The position numbers were made by a program, and so were the translations under genes. This document shows positions 1 to 10,363 of a stretch of 64,000 nucleotides of DNA, piece after piece. A model generated the notes under the pieces. It ran no database searches. It was not told the DNA's origin and was given only the letters and a program-made list of their open reading frames with translations. Origin of the DNA: Limnohabitans sp. WS1 (GTDB lineage Bacteria > Pseudomonadota > Gammaproteobacteria > Burkholderiales > Burkholderiaceae_C); contig NZ_NERU01000011.1 in the NCBI RefSeq assembly GCF_003063265.1, forward strand, positions 78,170-142,169, given 5' to 3'. Position 1 is the first letter of the stretch; each line of letters begins with the position of its first letter.

Positions 1-1
1 T

Positions 2-604
2 TCCACCGCGATCATCACCCGTTGTATTCAGCGGGCGGTCGTGGATGTGGGCGGGCGCGAGCCGACGCGAGAGGCGGCTTCCTACGTGATTGGCATGGCC
101 TTGATGCCCGCTTTGGCCCACGCTGCTCCCGATGTGCCTCAGGAAAAATACCCCGCCTTGGGTCAGCGATATCGCCACCATTACATTCAACACCAAAACG
201 ACATCAGCCTTTTTGAAGGTGTGCTGGACATGCTGGACGATTTGAAGAGTCGCCACCATTGGTTGACCGTGGCAACGGGCAAAAGCCGTCAGGGATTGAA
301 TGAAGCTTTGCAAGCCGTGGAGTTGCGGGAACGTTTTGACGGATCACGTACGGCGGATGAAACGGCAGGCAAGCCGCATCCCTTGATGCTGCTTGAGTTG
401 ATGCGTGAATTTGGCGTTGAACCCGAGCGCACTTTGATGATTGGGGATACCACCCACGATTTGCAAATGGCATTGAATGCGGGCTGTGCCAGTGTGGGCG
501 TGAGTTATGGCGCTCATGAACCGGATGCATTTCATGAGTTGAAGCCCCGATATGTGGCCCACAGCGTGCTTGATTTGCACCAATGGTTGTTACAACACGC
601 ATGA
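2..604 (+). CDS. HAD-family hydrolase, phosphoglycolate phosphatase-like (5' partial)
   Basis: The reading frame is open to the left edge, so the N-terminus with the DxDGT nucleophile motif lies outside the window. What remains is the cap region and the C-terminal half of a HAD subfamily IA phosphatase: motif II in VATGKSRQGL, the motif III lysine in GKPHP, and motif IV in MIGDTTHDLQMA. The substrate is probably a small phosphorylated metabolite such as phosphoglycolate, but HAD specificity cannot be read from this part. A GTG at 41 is in frame but is internal, because conserved sequence precedes it. A Rieske protein gene follows 12 bases downstream on the same strand. Confidence 0.85.
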   Translation, partial: STAIITRCIQRAVVDVGGREPTREAASYVIGMALMPALAHAAPDVPQEKYPALGQRYRHHYIQHQNDISLFEGVLDMLDDLKSRHHWLTVATGKSRQGLNEALQAVELRERFDGSRTADETAGKPHPLMLLELMREFGVEPERTLMIGDTTHDLQMALNAGCASVGVSYGAHEPDAFHELKPRYVAHSVLDLHQWLLQHA

Positions 605-616
605 ACAGGAGTTTTC

Positions 617-982
617 ATGGAGCCGATGATCCCCTTGTGCAACAGTGCGGATTTGACCAACAGCGGTCGCGCTGTGCCATTTGACATTGTTTATGCCGGC
701 CAGACGTGCCGCGCTTTTGCCATTCGATACAAGGGGCAAGTGCATGCTTACCTCAACCGGTGCACCCATGTGGCCATGGAAATGGATTACCAGCCAGACC
801 GTTTTTTCGATGAATCCGGTCGCTGGTTGATGTGTGCCACGCATGGAGCGACTTACCACGCCGATACAGGGGCTTGCTCGGGCGGCCCATGCCGTGGTGG
901 TTTGGTGAAAATTGAACTCTCAGAACGTGATGGCGTGGTTCACTGGCATACTGCTTACAACTTGAAACCCCTTGAATTTTGA
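617..982 (+). CDS. Rieske [2Fe-2S] domain protein
   Basis: A 121-residue stand-alone Rieske protein. The cluster ligands are visible as C49-x-H51 and C73-x2-H76 (motifs CTH and CATHGA), matching the two-Cys two-His binding pattern. It is probably a soluble electron-transfer or ferredoxin-like component; there is no catalytic oxygenase domain and no membrane anchor. An AGGAG ribosome-binding site lies just upstream of ATG 617. It sits between the HAD phosphatase and the S49 peptidase genes with almost no spacing, so the three look co-transcribed. Its redox partner is unknown. Confidence 0.85.
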   Translation: MEPMIPLCNSADLTNSGRAVPFDIVYAGQTCRAFAIRYKGQVHAYLNRCTHVAMEMDYQPDRFFDESGRWLMCATHGATYHADTGACSGGPCRGGLVKIELSERDGVVHWHTAYNLKPLEF

Positions 983-984
983 AC

Positions 985-1983
985 ATGCAAGAACCACAGG
1001 ACCTGACGTCCTCCACCGCGCCTCACGATCCTTTGAAAATGCCAACCCCAAGCGCTGCCGACGGGTGGGAGCGACAGACCTTGGAGCGCTTGGCTTTTGC
1101 GCAATTGAATGAACAACGCTCCGCACGTCGTTGGCGCGTTGGCTTGCGCCTTGCTTGGCTCATTTTGTTTGTGTTTGTTTTCTGGCAAGCGTTCAGCTAC
1201 AAATCTCCCACAAGTCATCCTGCCTTGCCGCATACCGCTTTGGTCACCATTGTGGGAGAAATTGGCGCAGAAACCGAGGCCAGCGCTGAAAACGTCATGT
1301 CAGCCATGCGATTGGCTCTGGAGGATTCGGGGTCGCAGGCCTTGATCTTGTTGATCAACTCTCCAGGGGGCAGTCCGGTTCAAGCGGGTCTCATCAACGA
1401 TGAAATTGTTCGTCTGAGAGCCGTTCACAACAAACCCATTTATGCGGTGGTTGAAGAGTCTTGTGCTTCGGCGGCGTACTACATTGCCGCAGCGACTGAC
1501 AAAATTTATGTGGACAAGGCCAGCATCGTGGGCAGCATCGGGGTGTTGATGGATGGTTTTGGTTTCACCGAACTGATGAACAAGCTGGGTGTGGAGCGTC
1601 GACTGATGACGGCGGGTGCCAACAAGGGATTTTTGGATCCTTTCAGCCCGCAAACCGAGGCCCAACGCAAACACGCCCAAGCCATGCTGGATCAAATTCA
1701 CAACCAATTCATAGACGTGGTCAAAAAAGGGCGGGGGGATCGGCTGAAAGAAACGCCTGACATGTTCAGTGGCTTGTTTTGGAGTGGTCAGCAAGCGGTT
1801 GATTTGGGCTTGGCAGACAGTTTGGGCAGTGTGGATGGGGTGGCCCGTGAGGTGGTACAAGCCCCCGATGTGATTGATTACACCCAGCGCGAAAACGTGG
1901 CTGAGCGCTTGGTCAAGCGTTTTGGTGCAGCCGTGGGCGAGGGCTCTGTTCGAGCCCTGCGTGCGAGCACAGGGCTGCGTTGA
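985..1983 (+). CDS. sppA: S49 family signal peptide peptidase, SppA-like
   Basis: Membrane-anchored serine peptidase that should degrade cleaved signal peptides. A single transmembrane helix lies near residues 55-72, followed by one S49 domain, so it is the short form rather than the tandem-domain E. coli form. Numbering from a TTG two codons upstream, the nucleophile is S164 in ESCASAAYY and the general base is K216 in GANKGFLD. Their spacing of 52 residues equals that of the S147/K199 dyad of Bacillus SppA. The frame also opens at that TTG (979), overlapping the Rieske stop; I prefer ATG 985. It ends three bases before the convergent methyltransferase gene. Confidence 0.88.
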   Translation: MQEPQDLTSSTAPHDPLKMPTPSAADGWERQTLERLAFAQLNEQRSARRWRVGLRLAWLILFVFVFWQAFSYKSPTSHPALPHTALVTIVGEIGAETEASAENVMSAMRLALEDSGSQALILLINSPGGSPVQAGLINDEIVRLRAVHNKPIYAVVEESCASAAYYIAAATDKIYVDKASIVGSIGVLMDGFGFTELMNKLGVERRLMTAGANKGFLDPFSPQTEAQRKHAQAMLDQIHNQFIDVVKKGRGDRLKETPDMFSGLFWSGQQAVDLGLADSLGSVDGVAREVVQAPDVIDYTQRENVAERLVKRFGAAVGEGSVRALRASTGLR

Positions 1984-1986
1984 CCA

Positions 1987-2772
1987 TCAAGGTCCGATGG
2001 CGTACACCGCAGGCGTGTGACCATCCGGACCTTTGATTCCCTTTTTCCATTGGCCCACACTGTGGCTTTGGATGCTGGCCGTGGCCAAGGTCAGGCCGCT
2101 GGCAATGGCCAATCGGGTTGACCCTTGAAGACCTTGTACCAAGGTCGACAGCATGGCCGCATTGCGGTACGGGGTCTCGATCCAAAGTTGTGTTTGACCG
2201 GTTCTTTGCGCTAGATTTTCAAGTTGCTTGACCCGTGCTGCTCGCTCAGCGGCATCTTGCGGTAAGTACCCCACAAAAGCAAAATTTTGACCGTTCAGGC
2301 CACTGGCGGCCAAGGCCAACAGCAAAGACACGGGACCCACCAAGGGCACCACCTTCAAATTCAGATCGTGAGCGGCACGCACCACCGAGCTGCCGGGGTC
2401 CGCCACGGCAGGCATGCCTGCTTCGCTGAGCAGACCCACGTGATGTCCATCTAATGCAGCCGATAAAAGCGGTTTGCCATCAAAACCAGATTGATGATCG
2501 CCTTTTTTGTGCACATGGCGCGGCAGTTCGGTGATGGTCTGCTCGGACAACGGAACGGCCAAAGGGTGAATTTCATTCACGCGCTTTAAAAATGCGCGGG
2601 TCGATTTGGCGTTTTCACAGACCCAGTGCCTGATTTCCGATGCGGTTTTCAAAGTCGCTTGCGGCAATACATCGGTGATGGGCGATGACTCAGCGCAGCC
2701 AAAGTCCAAAGGAGTGGGGACCAAAAACAAATGCCCTGGATCGTTTTTCATGAGAGATGAGGACATGTTCAC
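1987..2772 (-). CDS. SAM-dependent methyltransferase, tetrapyrrole methylase (RsmI-like) family
   Basis: A 261-residue member of the TP-methylase fold. The central LLSEAGMPAVADPGS and the following VPLVGP correspond to the SAM-binding loops of RsmI (16S rRNA 2'-O-methyltransferase), but overall the protein differs from canonical RsmI, and the N-terminal LVPTPLDFG replaces the usual LVPTPIGN-type motif. It is probably a paralogous rRNA/tRNA or small-molecule methyltransferase. The GTG start overlaps the maf stop (GTGA), implying translational coupling; an ATG two codons later (2766) is an alternative. It converges on the sppA-like gene. Confidence 0.75.
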   Translation of the reverse strand: MNMSSSLMKNDPGHLFLVPTPLDFGCAESSPITDVLPQATLKTASEIRHWVCENAKSTRAFLKRVNEIHPLAVPLSEQTITELPRHVHKKGDHQSGFDGKPLLSAALDGHHVGLLSEAGMPAVADPGSSVVRAAHDLNLKVVPLVGPVSLLLALAASGLNGQNFAFVGYLPQDAAERAARVKQLENLAQRTGQTQLWIETPYRNAAMLSTLVQGLQGSTRLAIASGLTLATASIQSHSVGQWKKGIKGPDGHTPAVYAIGP

Positions 2773-3413
2773 AGCAATTTGATGCCGGCTTGGCGCAGCA
2801 GGCGTGCTGTGCGGATCAAGGGAAGACCGACCAGTGCGGTGGGGTCATCGTTGTCAATGGATTCAAGCAAAACAATGCCGAGTCCTTCGCTTTTGGCGCT
2901 GCCGGCGCAGTCGTAAGGTTTTTCTGCTTGAAGATACGCCTCGATTTCTGCATCGCTCAGGTCGCGAAACACCACCCGCACTTCGGCCAATTCGACTTGT
3001 TCGAAAGCGGTTGCCAAGCAAATCACGGCCAGTGCGGTTTGAAAAATCACCGTTTGGCCACGCATTTGACGCAGTTGTTGAACCGCTTGCTCATGGTCTC
3101 CTGGTTTGCCCAGAGCTTGTCCAGCCAGATCGGCCACCTGATCAGATCCAATGACCACCGCTAGGGGATTCAAGGCAGCCACGGCGCGGGCTTTGGCCAA
3201 GGCCAAGCGCAATGCCAAGGCTTTAGGCTGCTCGCCAGGCATGGGTGTTTCGTCAACCAAAGGGGCAACCACCTGAAAGGGAATGCGCAGGCGTTCAAGC
3301 AACTCGCGTCTGTAGCGTGAAGTCGATCCCAACACCAGGTTCGGGCCGCTGGCGTGCGGGTTGTGATTTGAGGTCTTGGTCGATGTCAAAGCGCAAATCC
3401 AAATGAAATTCAA
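2769..3413 (-). CDS. maf: Maf-like nucleotide pyrophosphatase (YceF type)
   Basis: House-cleaning nucleoside-triphosphate pyrophosphatase of the Maf fold; the YceF subfamily prefers 7-methyl-GTP. The signature LGSTSRYRRELL is at residues 28-39, and VIGSDQVADL and the EGLGI segment complete the active site. The upstream limit of the frame is a TTG. Family members normally begin about five residues before the signature, but no ATG is available there, so the N-terminal 20 or so residues may be untranslated or a genuine extension. It overlaps the downstream methyltransferase by 4 bases and is divergent from yceD, as is common in proteobacteria. Confidence 0.82.
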   Translation of the reverse strand: MNFIWICALTSTKTSNHNPHASGPNLVLGSTSRYRRELLERLRIPFQVVAPLVDETPMPGEQPKALALRLALAKARAVAALNPLAVVIGSDQVADLAGQALGKPGDHEQAVQQLRQMRGQTVIFQTALAVICLATAFEQVELAEVRVVFRDLSDAEIEAYLQAEKPYDCAGSAKSEGLGIVLLESIDNDDPTALVGLPLIRTARLLRQAGIKLL

Positions 3414-3439
3414 AGAGGTGATTCTCTTACACTGGCGTC

Positions 3440-3988
3440 ATGGATAAAAAATTAGACCCTCAACATTTGGATTTGTTGTCGTTTGCCCGTGAGGGTGCTG
3501 CATTGTCGGGCGAGGGGGCTTTGACCGCCTGGCCGCGTTTGTTCGAAGAGCAATTTGGAGTCGACGTGCTTGCGGGCCCTGTGCTGTGGCATTTGCAAGG
3601 TCGAAGCGTCCCCAAGCTGGGGCATGGCGATGAAATTTGGCTCGATTTGAACGCTGAAGTGAGTTTGCCCATGCAGTGCCAGCGCTGTTTGTCACCTGTT
3701 TTGACAAAGGTGCAGGCTCAGCAGTCCTTTCGTTTTGTGGCGGATGAGGCCACAGCTGCCGCTTTGGACGATGAGGCTGAGGAGGATATTTTGGTGATCA
3801 GCCGCGATTTCGATGCATTGGCCTTGGTCGAGGACGAGTTGATTTTGTCTTTGCCTCTTGTTCCTTTGCATGACACATGCCCAGAGGTGTTGCCCACCAC
3901 AGCCGTTGACCCGGAATTTGAAATGGCCGCCGAACGCCCCAATCCATTTGGTGTCTTGGCTGGGCTCAAAAAAGGCTCGACCCCCTGA
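3440..3988 (+). CDS. yceD: YceD/DUF177 family protein
   Basis: A 182-residue DUF177 protein. Members are linked to 23S rRNA accumulation and are nearly always encoded immediately before rpmF, as here. Conserved points visible are the CQRC pair (about residues 79-82), an acidic stretch, and the C-terminal LPLVPLHDTCP motif. The cysteines are reminiscent of a metal site but the second CxxC is not complete. It is divergent from maf with only about 26 bases between the annotated starts, so the shared promoter region is very short. Confidence 0.88.
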   Translation: MDKKLDPQHLDLLSFAREGAALSGEGALTAWPRLFEEQFGVDVLAGPVLWHLQGRSVPKLGHGDEIWLDLNAEVSLPMQCQRCLSPVLTKVQAQQSFRFVADEATAAALDDEAEEDILVISRDFDALALVEDELILSLPLVPLHDTCPEVLPTTAVDPEFEMAAERPNPFGVLAGLKKGSTP

Positions 3989-4027
3989 CCATTCTGCGCA
4001 ATGTCTCCATTTGGTTTTGGCTTGGGC

Positions 4028-4033
4028 TATAAT
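4028..4033 (+). promoter_or_regulatory. Candidate promoter -10 of rpmF
   Basis: A perfect TATAAT lies 90 bases before the rpmF start. No convincing -35 hexamer is found at 16-18 bases upstream, so it may depend on upstream elements. It would allow rpmF to be expressed separately from yceD. Confidence 0.4.
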
Positions 4034-4122
4034 CAATGGCTTCGCCCGGTACGCCGGGAGACATTCCCATCAACCAGAAGCTGCGTTTGACTGCGCGGCC
4101 TCCAAGCTTCCAAGGAGCCATC

Positions 4123-4305
4123 ATGGCTGTTCAGCAAAACAAAAAATCACCCTCCAAGCGTGGTATGCACCGTTCACACAATGCCTTGAATGTGCCAGGC
4201 ATTGCCGTGGAACCTACAACGGGTGAAACCCACTTGCGTCACCACATCAGCCCCAATGGCTTTTACCGTGGTCGTCAAGTGCTGAAAAACAAATCCGAAG
4301 CCTGA
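4123..4305 (+). CDS. rpmF: 50S ribosomal protein L32
   Basis: A 60-residue basic protein of the 50S subunit. The start [19 protein letters not shown] and the following [11 protein letters not shown] are diagnostic for L32. Length fits the family. An AAGGAG Shine-Dalgarno sequence is five bases before the ATG, so this start is firm even though the open frame runs further upstream. There is no zinc-binding CxxC pair, so it is the zinc-free form. It lies between yceD and plsX, the canonical order. Confidence 0.97.
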   Translation: MAVQQNKKSPSKRGMHRSHNALNVPGIAVEPTTGETHLRHHISPNGFYRGRQVLKNKSEA

Positions 4306-4332
4306 TCGGCGTCAGCCCTTCAGCCTAATGAG

Positions 4333-4366
4333 GCCCGGCGCTACTTCACAGTAGCCTCGGGCTTTT
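4333..4366 (+). terminator. Rho-independent terminator after rpmF
   Basis: Imperfect hairpin: GCCCG pairs with CGGGC and GCTAC with GTAGC around a TTCACA loop, followed by TTTTG. It separates rpmF from plsX. Confidence 0.6.
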
Positions 4367-4415
4367 GTATTTCTGGCTCTGATTTGTACATTCAGGTTTT
4401 GTGCCCAAGGATTTC

Positions 4416-5480
4416 ATGACTTCGCCCACTACGATCACGTTGGCTGTCGATTGCATGGGCGGTGACCACGGTCCCCGCGTCACGCTGGCGGCCTGCCGCC
4501 GCTTCTTGTCGACCCATCCCGATGCACGCCTTTTGTTGGTGGGCCGTGCAGAGGCTTTGGTCGGATTTGTCGATCCTCGCGCCGAAGTGGTGGCTGCCTC
4601 CGAAGTGGTCGAGATGGACGATCCGCTTGAAGTGGCGCTGCGCAAGAAGAAAGACTCGTCCATGCGATTGGCCATCGAGCAAGTGCGGGACGGCAAAGCT
4701 GGGGCAGCGGTGTCTGCGGGCAACACAGGTGCCCTCATGGCCATAGCCCGTTACGTGCTCAAAACCATGGACGGCATTGACCGCCCGGCCATAGCAGGGC
4801 AGATGCCCAACTTCAAGGGCGGTGGCACCACCATGCTGGACCTTGGTGCGAATGTGGACTGCACGCCTGAACATTTGCTGCAATTTGCGGTCATGGGATC
4901 GGCCTTGGTGTCGGTCTTGCAAAACAAGGAAAACCCCACAGTGGGTTTGCTCAACATTGGCGAAGAAGCCATTAAAGGCAATGAGATCATCAAAAAAACC
5001 GGTGAATTGCTCCGATCAGCGGGCAGTTCGGGTGATCTGAATTTTCATGGCAACGTTGAAGGCAATGATATTTTCAAGGGCACAGTCGACATCGTGGTCT
5101 GCGATGGCTTTGTGGGTAACGTGGCTTTGAAGGCCAGCGAAGGTCTGGCGACCATGATTGGCGGCTTCTTGAAAACCGAGTTTTCGCGCAATATTTTCAC
5201 GAAAACAGCGGCAATTCTGGCTTATCCGGTCTTATCTGCTTTTAAAAATCGGGTAGATCACCGCCGCTACAACGGTGCAGCATTGTTGGGCTTGCGTGGT
5301 TTGGTCTTCAAGAGCCATGGTTCGGCCGATGAGGTGGCATTTGAGACGGCACTGAACCGGGCTTATGATGCAGCCCGAAACCAATTGCTGGACCGCGTTC
5401 GTGAACGCATCGCGCATGCCGCCCCCTTGTTGATGGGAGCGCAAGCCGATCGGTCAGAACCCGCGGTCACCACACCATGA
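4416..5480 (+). CDS. plsX: Phosphate acyltransferase PlsX
   Basis: Converts acyl-ACP to acyl-phosphate, the acyl donor for phosphatidic acid synthesis, at the cytoplasmic face of the membrane. The N-terminal [14 protein letters not shown] and the internal [11 protein letters not shown] are characteristic of PlsX; length of 354 residues fits. ATG 4416 is preferred because AAGGA sits six bases upstream; an in-frame GTG at 4401 would add five residues. The stop overlaps the fabH start (ATGA), so plsX and fabH are translationally coupled. Confidence 0.95.
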   Translation: MTSPTTITLAVDCMGGDHGPRVTLAACRRFLSTHPDARLLLVGRAEALVGFVDPRAEVVAASEVVEMDDPLEVALRKKKDSSMRLAIEQVRDGKAGAAVSAGNTGALMAIARYVLKTMDGIDRPAIAGQMPNFKGGGTTMLDLGANVDCTPEHLLQFAVMGSALVSVLQNKENPTVGLLNIGEEAIKGNEIIKKTGELLRSAGSSGDLNFHGNVEGNDIFKGTVDIVVCDGFVGNVALKASEGLATMIGGFLKTEFSRNIFTKTAAILAYPVLSAFKNRVDHRRYNGAALLGLRGLVFKSHGSADEVAFETALNRAYDAARNQLLDRVRERIAHAAPLLMGAQADRSEPAVTTP

Positions 5481-6454
5481 GAATTTATTCCCGCATTCTG
5501 GGCACCGGCAGTTACTTGCCAGAAAAACGCCTGACCAACGCCGACCTTGCCGCCGAACTGTCGCAGCAAGGCGTTGAAACCTCTGACGACTGGATCGTTG
5601 AACGCACCGGCATTCGGGCCCGTCATTTTGCCGCCGACACCCAAGGCAGCAGCGACTTGGCAACCGAAGCCGCTCGCCAGGCGCTCACGGCAGCCGGCAT
5701 TTCGGCCGAAGAGCTGGACCTGATCATCGTGGCGACCTCGACGCCCGACATGGTGTTTCCGTCGGTGGCGACCATGGTGCAGCACAAGCTGGGCACCGCA
5801 GGCTGCCCGGCGTTTGACGTGCAGGCCGTGTGCAGTGGCTTCATTTATGCGCTGACGATCGCCGATTCGATGATCCAGTCCGGTTCGGCCAAGCGTGCTT
5901 TGGTCATTGGTTCGGAAGTGTTCAGCCGCATCCTCGATTTCAAAGACCGCACAACCTGTGTGTTGTTTGGCGATGGTGCTGGCGCGGTCATCCTCGAAGC
6001 CTCAGAGCAGCCCGGCATTTTGGCCACTGACTTGCATGCCGATGGCAAATACAAAGACATTTTGTGTGTGCCTGGCCATGTCAACCGGGGTGGCATTCTG
6101 GGCGATCCTGTGCTCAAGATGGACGGGCAGGCCGTCTTCAAGCTGGCCGTCGGTGTGCTCGAAGAAACGGCCCGTGCAAGTCTGGCCAAGGCCAATATGA
6201 CCGATGCCGACATCGACTGGCTGATCCCGCACCAAGCCAACATCCGCATCATGCAGAGCACGGCCAGGAAGTTGAAGATGTCTGCTGACAAAGTGGTGGT
6301 GACTGTCGATCAGCACGGCAACACTTCGGCTGCCTCGATCCCGCTGGCGCTGGACACTGCCGTGCGAGACGGGCGCATCCAGCGCGGCCAGACCCTCATG
6401 CTCGAAGGCGTGGGCGGCGGCTTCACCTGGGGCTCGGTACTCCTGCGCTACTGA
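5477..6454 (+). CDS. fabH: 3-oxoacyl-ACP synthase III
   Basis: Condenses acetyl-CoA with malonyl-ACP to start fatty acid synthesis. The thiolase-fold catalytic triad is complete: C119 in [10 protein letters not shown]252 in [10 protein letters not shown], and N282 in QHGNTSAAS. The C-terminal [15 protein letters not shown] is typical and the length (325) fits. It overlaps plsX by 4 bases at the start and is followed by fabD after about 80 bases. Confidence 0.97.
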   Translation: MRIYSRILGTGSYLPEKRLTNADLAAELSQQGVETSDDWIVERTGIRARHFAADTQGSSDLATEAARQALTAAGISAEELDLIIVATSTPDMVFPSVATMVQHKLGTAGCPAFDVQAVCSGFIYALTIADSMIQSGSAKRALVIGSEVFSRILDFKDRTTCVLFGDGAGAVILEASEQPGILATDLHADGKYKDILCVPGHVNRGGILGDPVLKMDGQAVFKLAVGVLEETARASLAKANMTDADIDWLIPHQANIRIMQSTARKLKMSADKVVVTVDQHGNTSAASIPLALDTAVRDGRIQRGQTLMLEGVGGGFTWGSVLLRY

Positions 6455-6532
6455 GGGGCAGTTGACAGACATCCCGTGGTCAGTGATGCGCGGCACGCTC
6501 AAGCTCATTTTTTACCGTTACAAAATTTGCAC

Positions 6533-7479
6533 ATGACGACATTTGCTTTTGTTTTTCCCGGCCAGGGCTCCCAATCGGTGGGCATGCTGGACGCTTGGGG
6601 TGACCACCCCGTGGTGCTCGAAACCCTGAAAGAAGCCTCCGACGCCCTGGGCGAAGACGTGGCCCAACTGATCCACGAAGGCCCCAAAGAAGCGCTGGCC
6701 ATGACCACCAACACCCAGCCGGTGATGCTGGTGTCTGCTGTGGCCGCTTACCGCGCTTGGCTGGCCGAAGGTGGTGCCAAGCCGTCCGTGGTGGCGGGGC
6801 ATTCGCTGGGCGAATACAGTGCCTTGGTGGCTTCGGGTGTGCTGACACTGGCGCAAGCTGCACCCCTGGTGCGCTTGCGTGCCGCGGCCATGCAAGAAGC
6901 CGTGCCCGTGGGCGTGGGTGCCATGGCCGCCATTTTGGGTTTGGCCTCAGACAAAGTCATCGCTGGGTGCCAAGAAGCCCAAGCCACATTTCCTGCGGGC
7001 AGCGCCGAAGTGGTTGAAGCCGTGAACTTCAACGACGCCGCGCAAACTGTGATTGCGGGCAGCAAAGCGGCGGTGGACAAAGCCTGCGAGGTGCTTAAAG
7101 GCATGGGGGCCAAACGTGCGCTGTTGTTGCCCGTATCGGCCCCCTTTCATTCGAGCCTGATGAAGCCTGCCGCTGAAAAACTGCGCGAGAAGCTCGCCAC
7201 GCTGAGCTTGGGTGTGCCCCAGATTCCGGTGCTCAACAACATCGATGTGGCCATCGAAACCGATGCCGACCGCATCCGCGATGCGCTGTACCGTCAGGCC
7301 TTTGGCCCGGTGCGTTGGGTTGAGTGTGTGCAGGCCATCAAGGCCCGAGGCGTGACCACTGTGGTCGAGTGCGGCCCTGGTAAGGTGTTGGCGGGCATGA
7401 CCAAGCGCATTGACGCTGAATTGAACGGCGTGGCCCTGTACGACCCCGCCACCTTGGCTGAAGTGAAAGGACTCCTCTC

Positions 7480-7483
<4 letters not shown>
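6533..7483 (+). CDS. fabD: Malonyl CoA-ACP transacylase
   Basis: Transfers the malonyl group from CoA to ACP. Nucleophile S91 is in the GHSLGEYSALVA elbow and catalytic H206 is in SAPFHSSLM; FPGQGSQSVGM is at the N-terminus. ATG 6533 is chosen because the protein then begins MTTFAFVFPGQGSQ as in other FabD proteins; the longer open frame from 6476 has no family support. The stop overlaps the GTG of fabG (GTGA). Confidence 0.96.
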
Positions 7484-8522
<1,039 letters not shown>

Positions 8523-8528
8523 CTGGCA

Positions 8529-9773
<1,245 letters not shown>

Positions 9774-9787
9774 CTTGAAAGCCGCTG

Positions 9788-10285
9788 ATGCGCCATCATG
9801 CCCCACCTGTGGTTTACCCGGTGGGGCATTTTGTTTGGGGTCGTGTTGTCTTTGTGACGACAGCTTTGTTGTCCGCCTTGGGTTTGTTGGTTTGGCAAAT
9901 ACAAGGCGCTTACAGCGTTGTTTGTAATGCTGCTTGGCTCGGATGGCTGGCCTGTTTGATCGGAACTGCAGTGTGGGGGCCTCGGCAAACCCTGAGCCAT
10001 GGGGAATTGTTTTGGTCTGGTGAAGCTTGGTTTTGGCAGTACCGTGACCCACACTGTCAATTTCAAGCACATCAGGTGCTTTTGGAAAAAGGTTGGGATA
10101 CAGGCACAGGACTTTTGCTCTGGGTCAAACCGATGGATACACCAGACCATGGTCGATCTTCTTTGCGTGCTGCCTGGCTCTGCGAAGCACAGTTGCCCTC
10201 GAAATGGCATGGATTTAGATGCGCTGTATATTCGCGCAGCAGAGAAGAAATTCATACACCCACGGCAGACGATGTCCGTGCCTGA
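9788..10285 (+). CDS. Small membrane protein, possibly YgfX-like
   Basis: A 165-residue protein with two transmembrane segments (about residues 17-37 and 43-63), then a soluble tail rich in tryptophan. The layout of two helices, a W-x-G-x-x-W strand and a final AWLCEAQLPSKWHGFRCAVY segment resembles the YgfX/CptA family, but this is by eye and weak. The first ten codons overlap the fabF terminator hairpin, so the true start may be a later GTG (9809 or 9821). Similar small proteins are found after fabF in relatives. Confidence 0.55.
   Translation: MRHHAPPVVYPVGHFVWGRVVFVTTALLSALGLLVWQIQGAYSVVCNAAWLGWLACLIGTAVWGPRQTLSHGELFWSGEAWFWQYRDPHCQFQAHQVLLEKGWDTGTGLLLWVKPMDTPDHGRSSLRAAWLCEAQLPSKWHGFRCAVYSRSREEIHTPTADDVRA
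9798..9836 (+). terminator. Rho-independent terminator of the fab cluster
   Basis: A perfect 10-bp stem (ATGCCCCACC / GGTGGGGCAT) followed by TTTTGTTT. It lies 25 bases after fabF and inside the first codons of the next open frame, which begins at 9788. Confidence 0.75.
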
Positions 10286-10363
10286 TGCGCCTTGAATTTG
10301 CCTTTTTCGACTTTATTTACCATCTGATTTCCACAACGGTTGACTGTACACAAGGAGTCTTGA

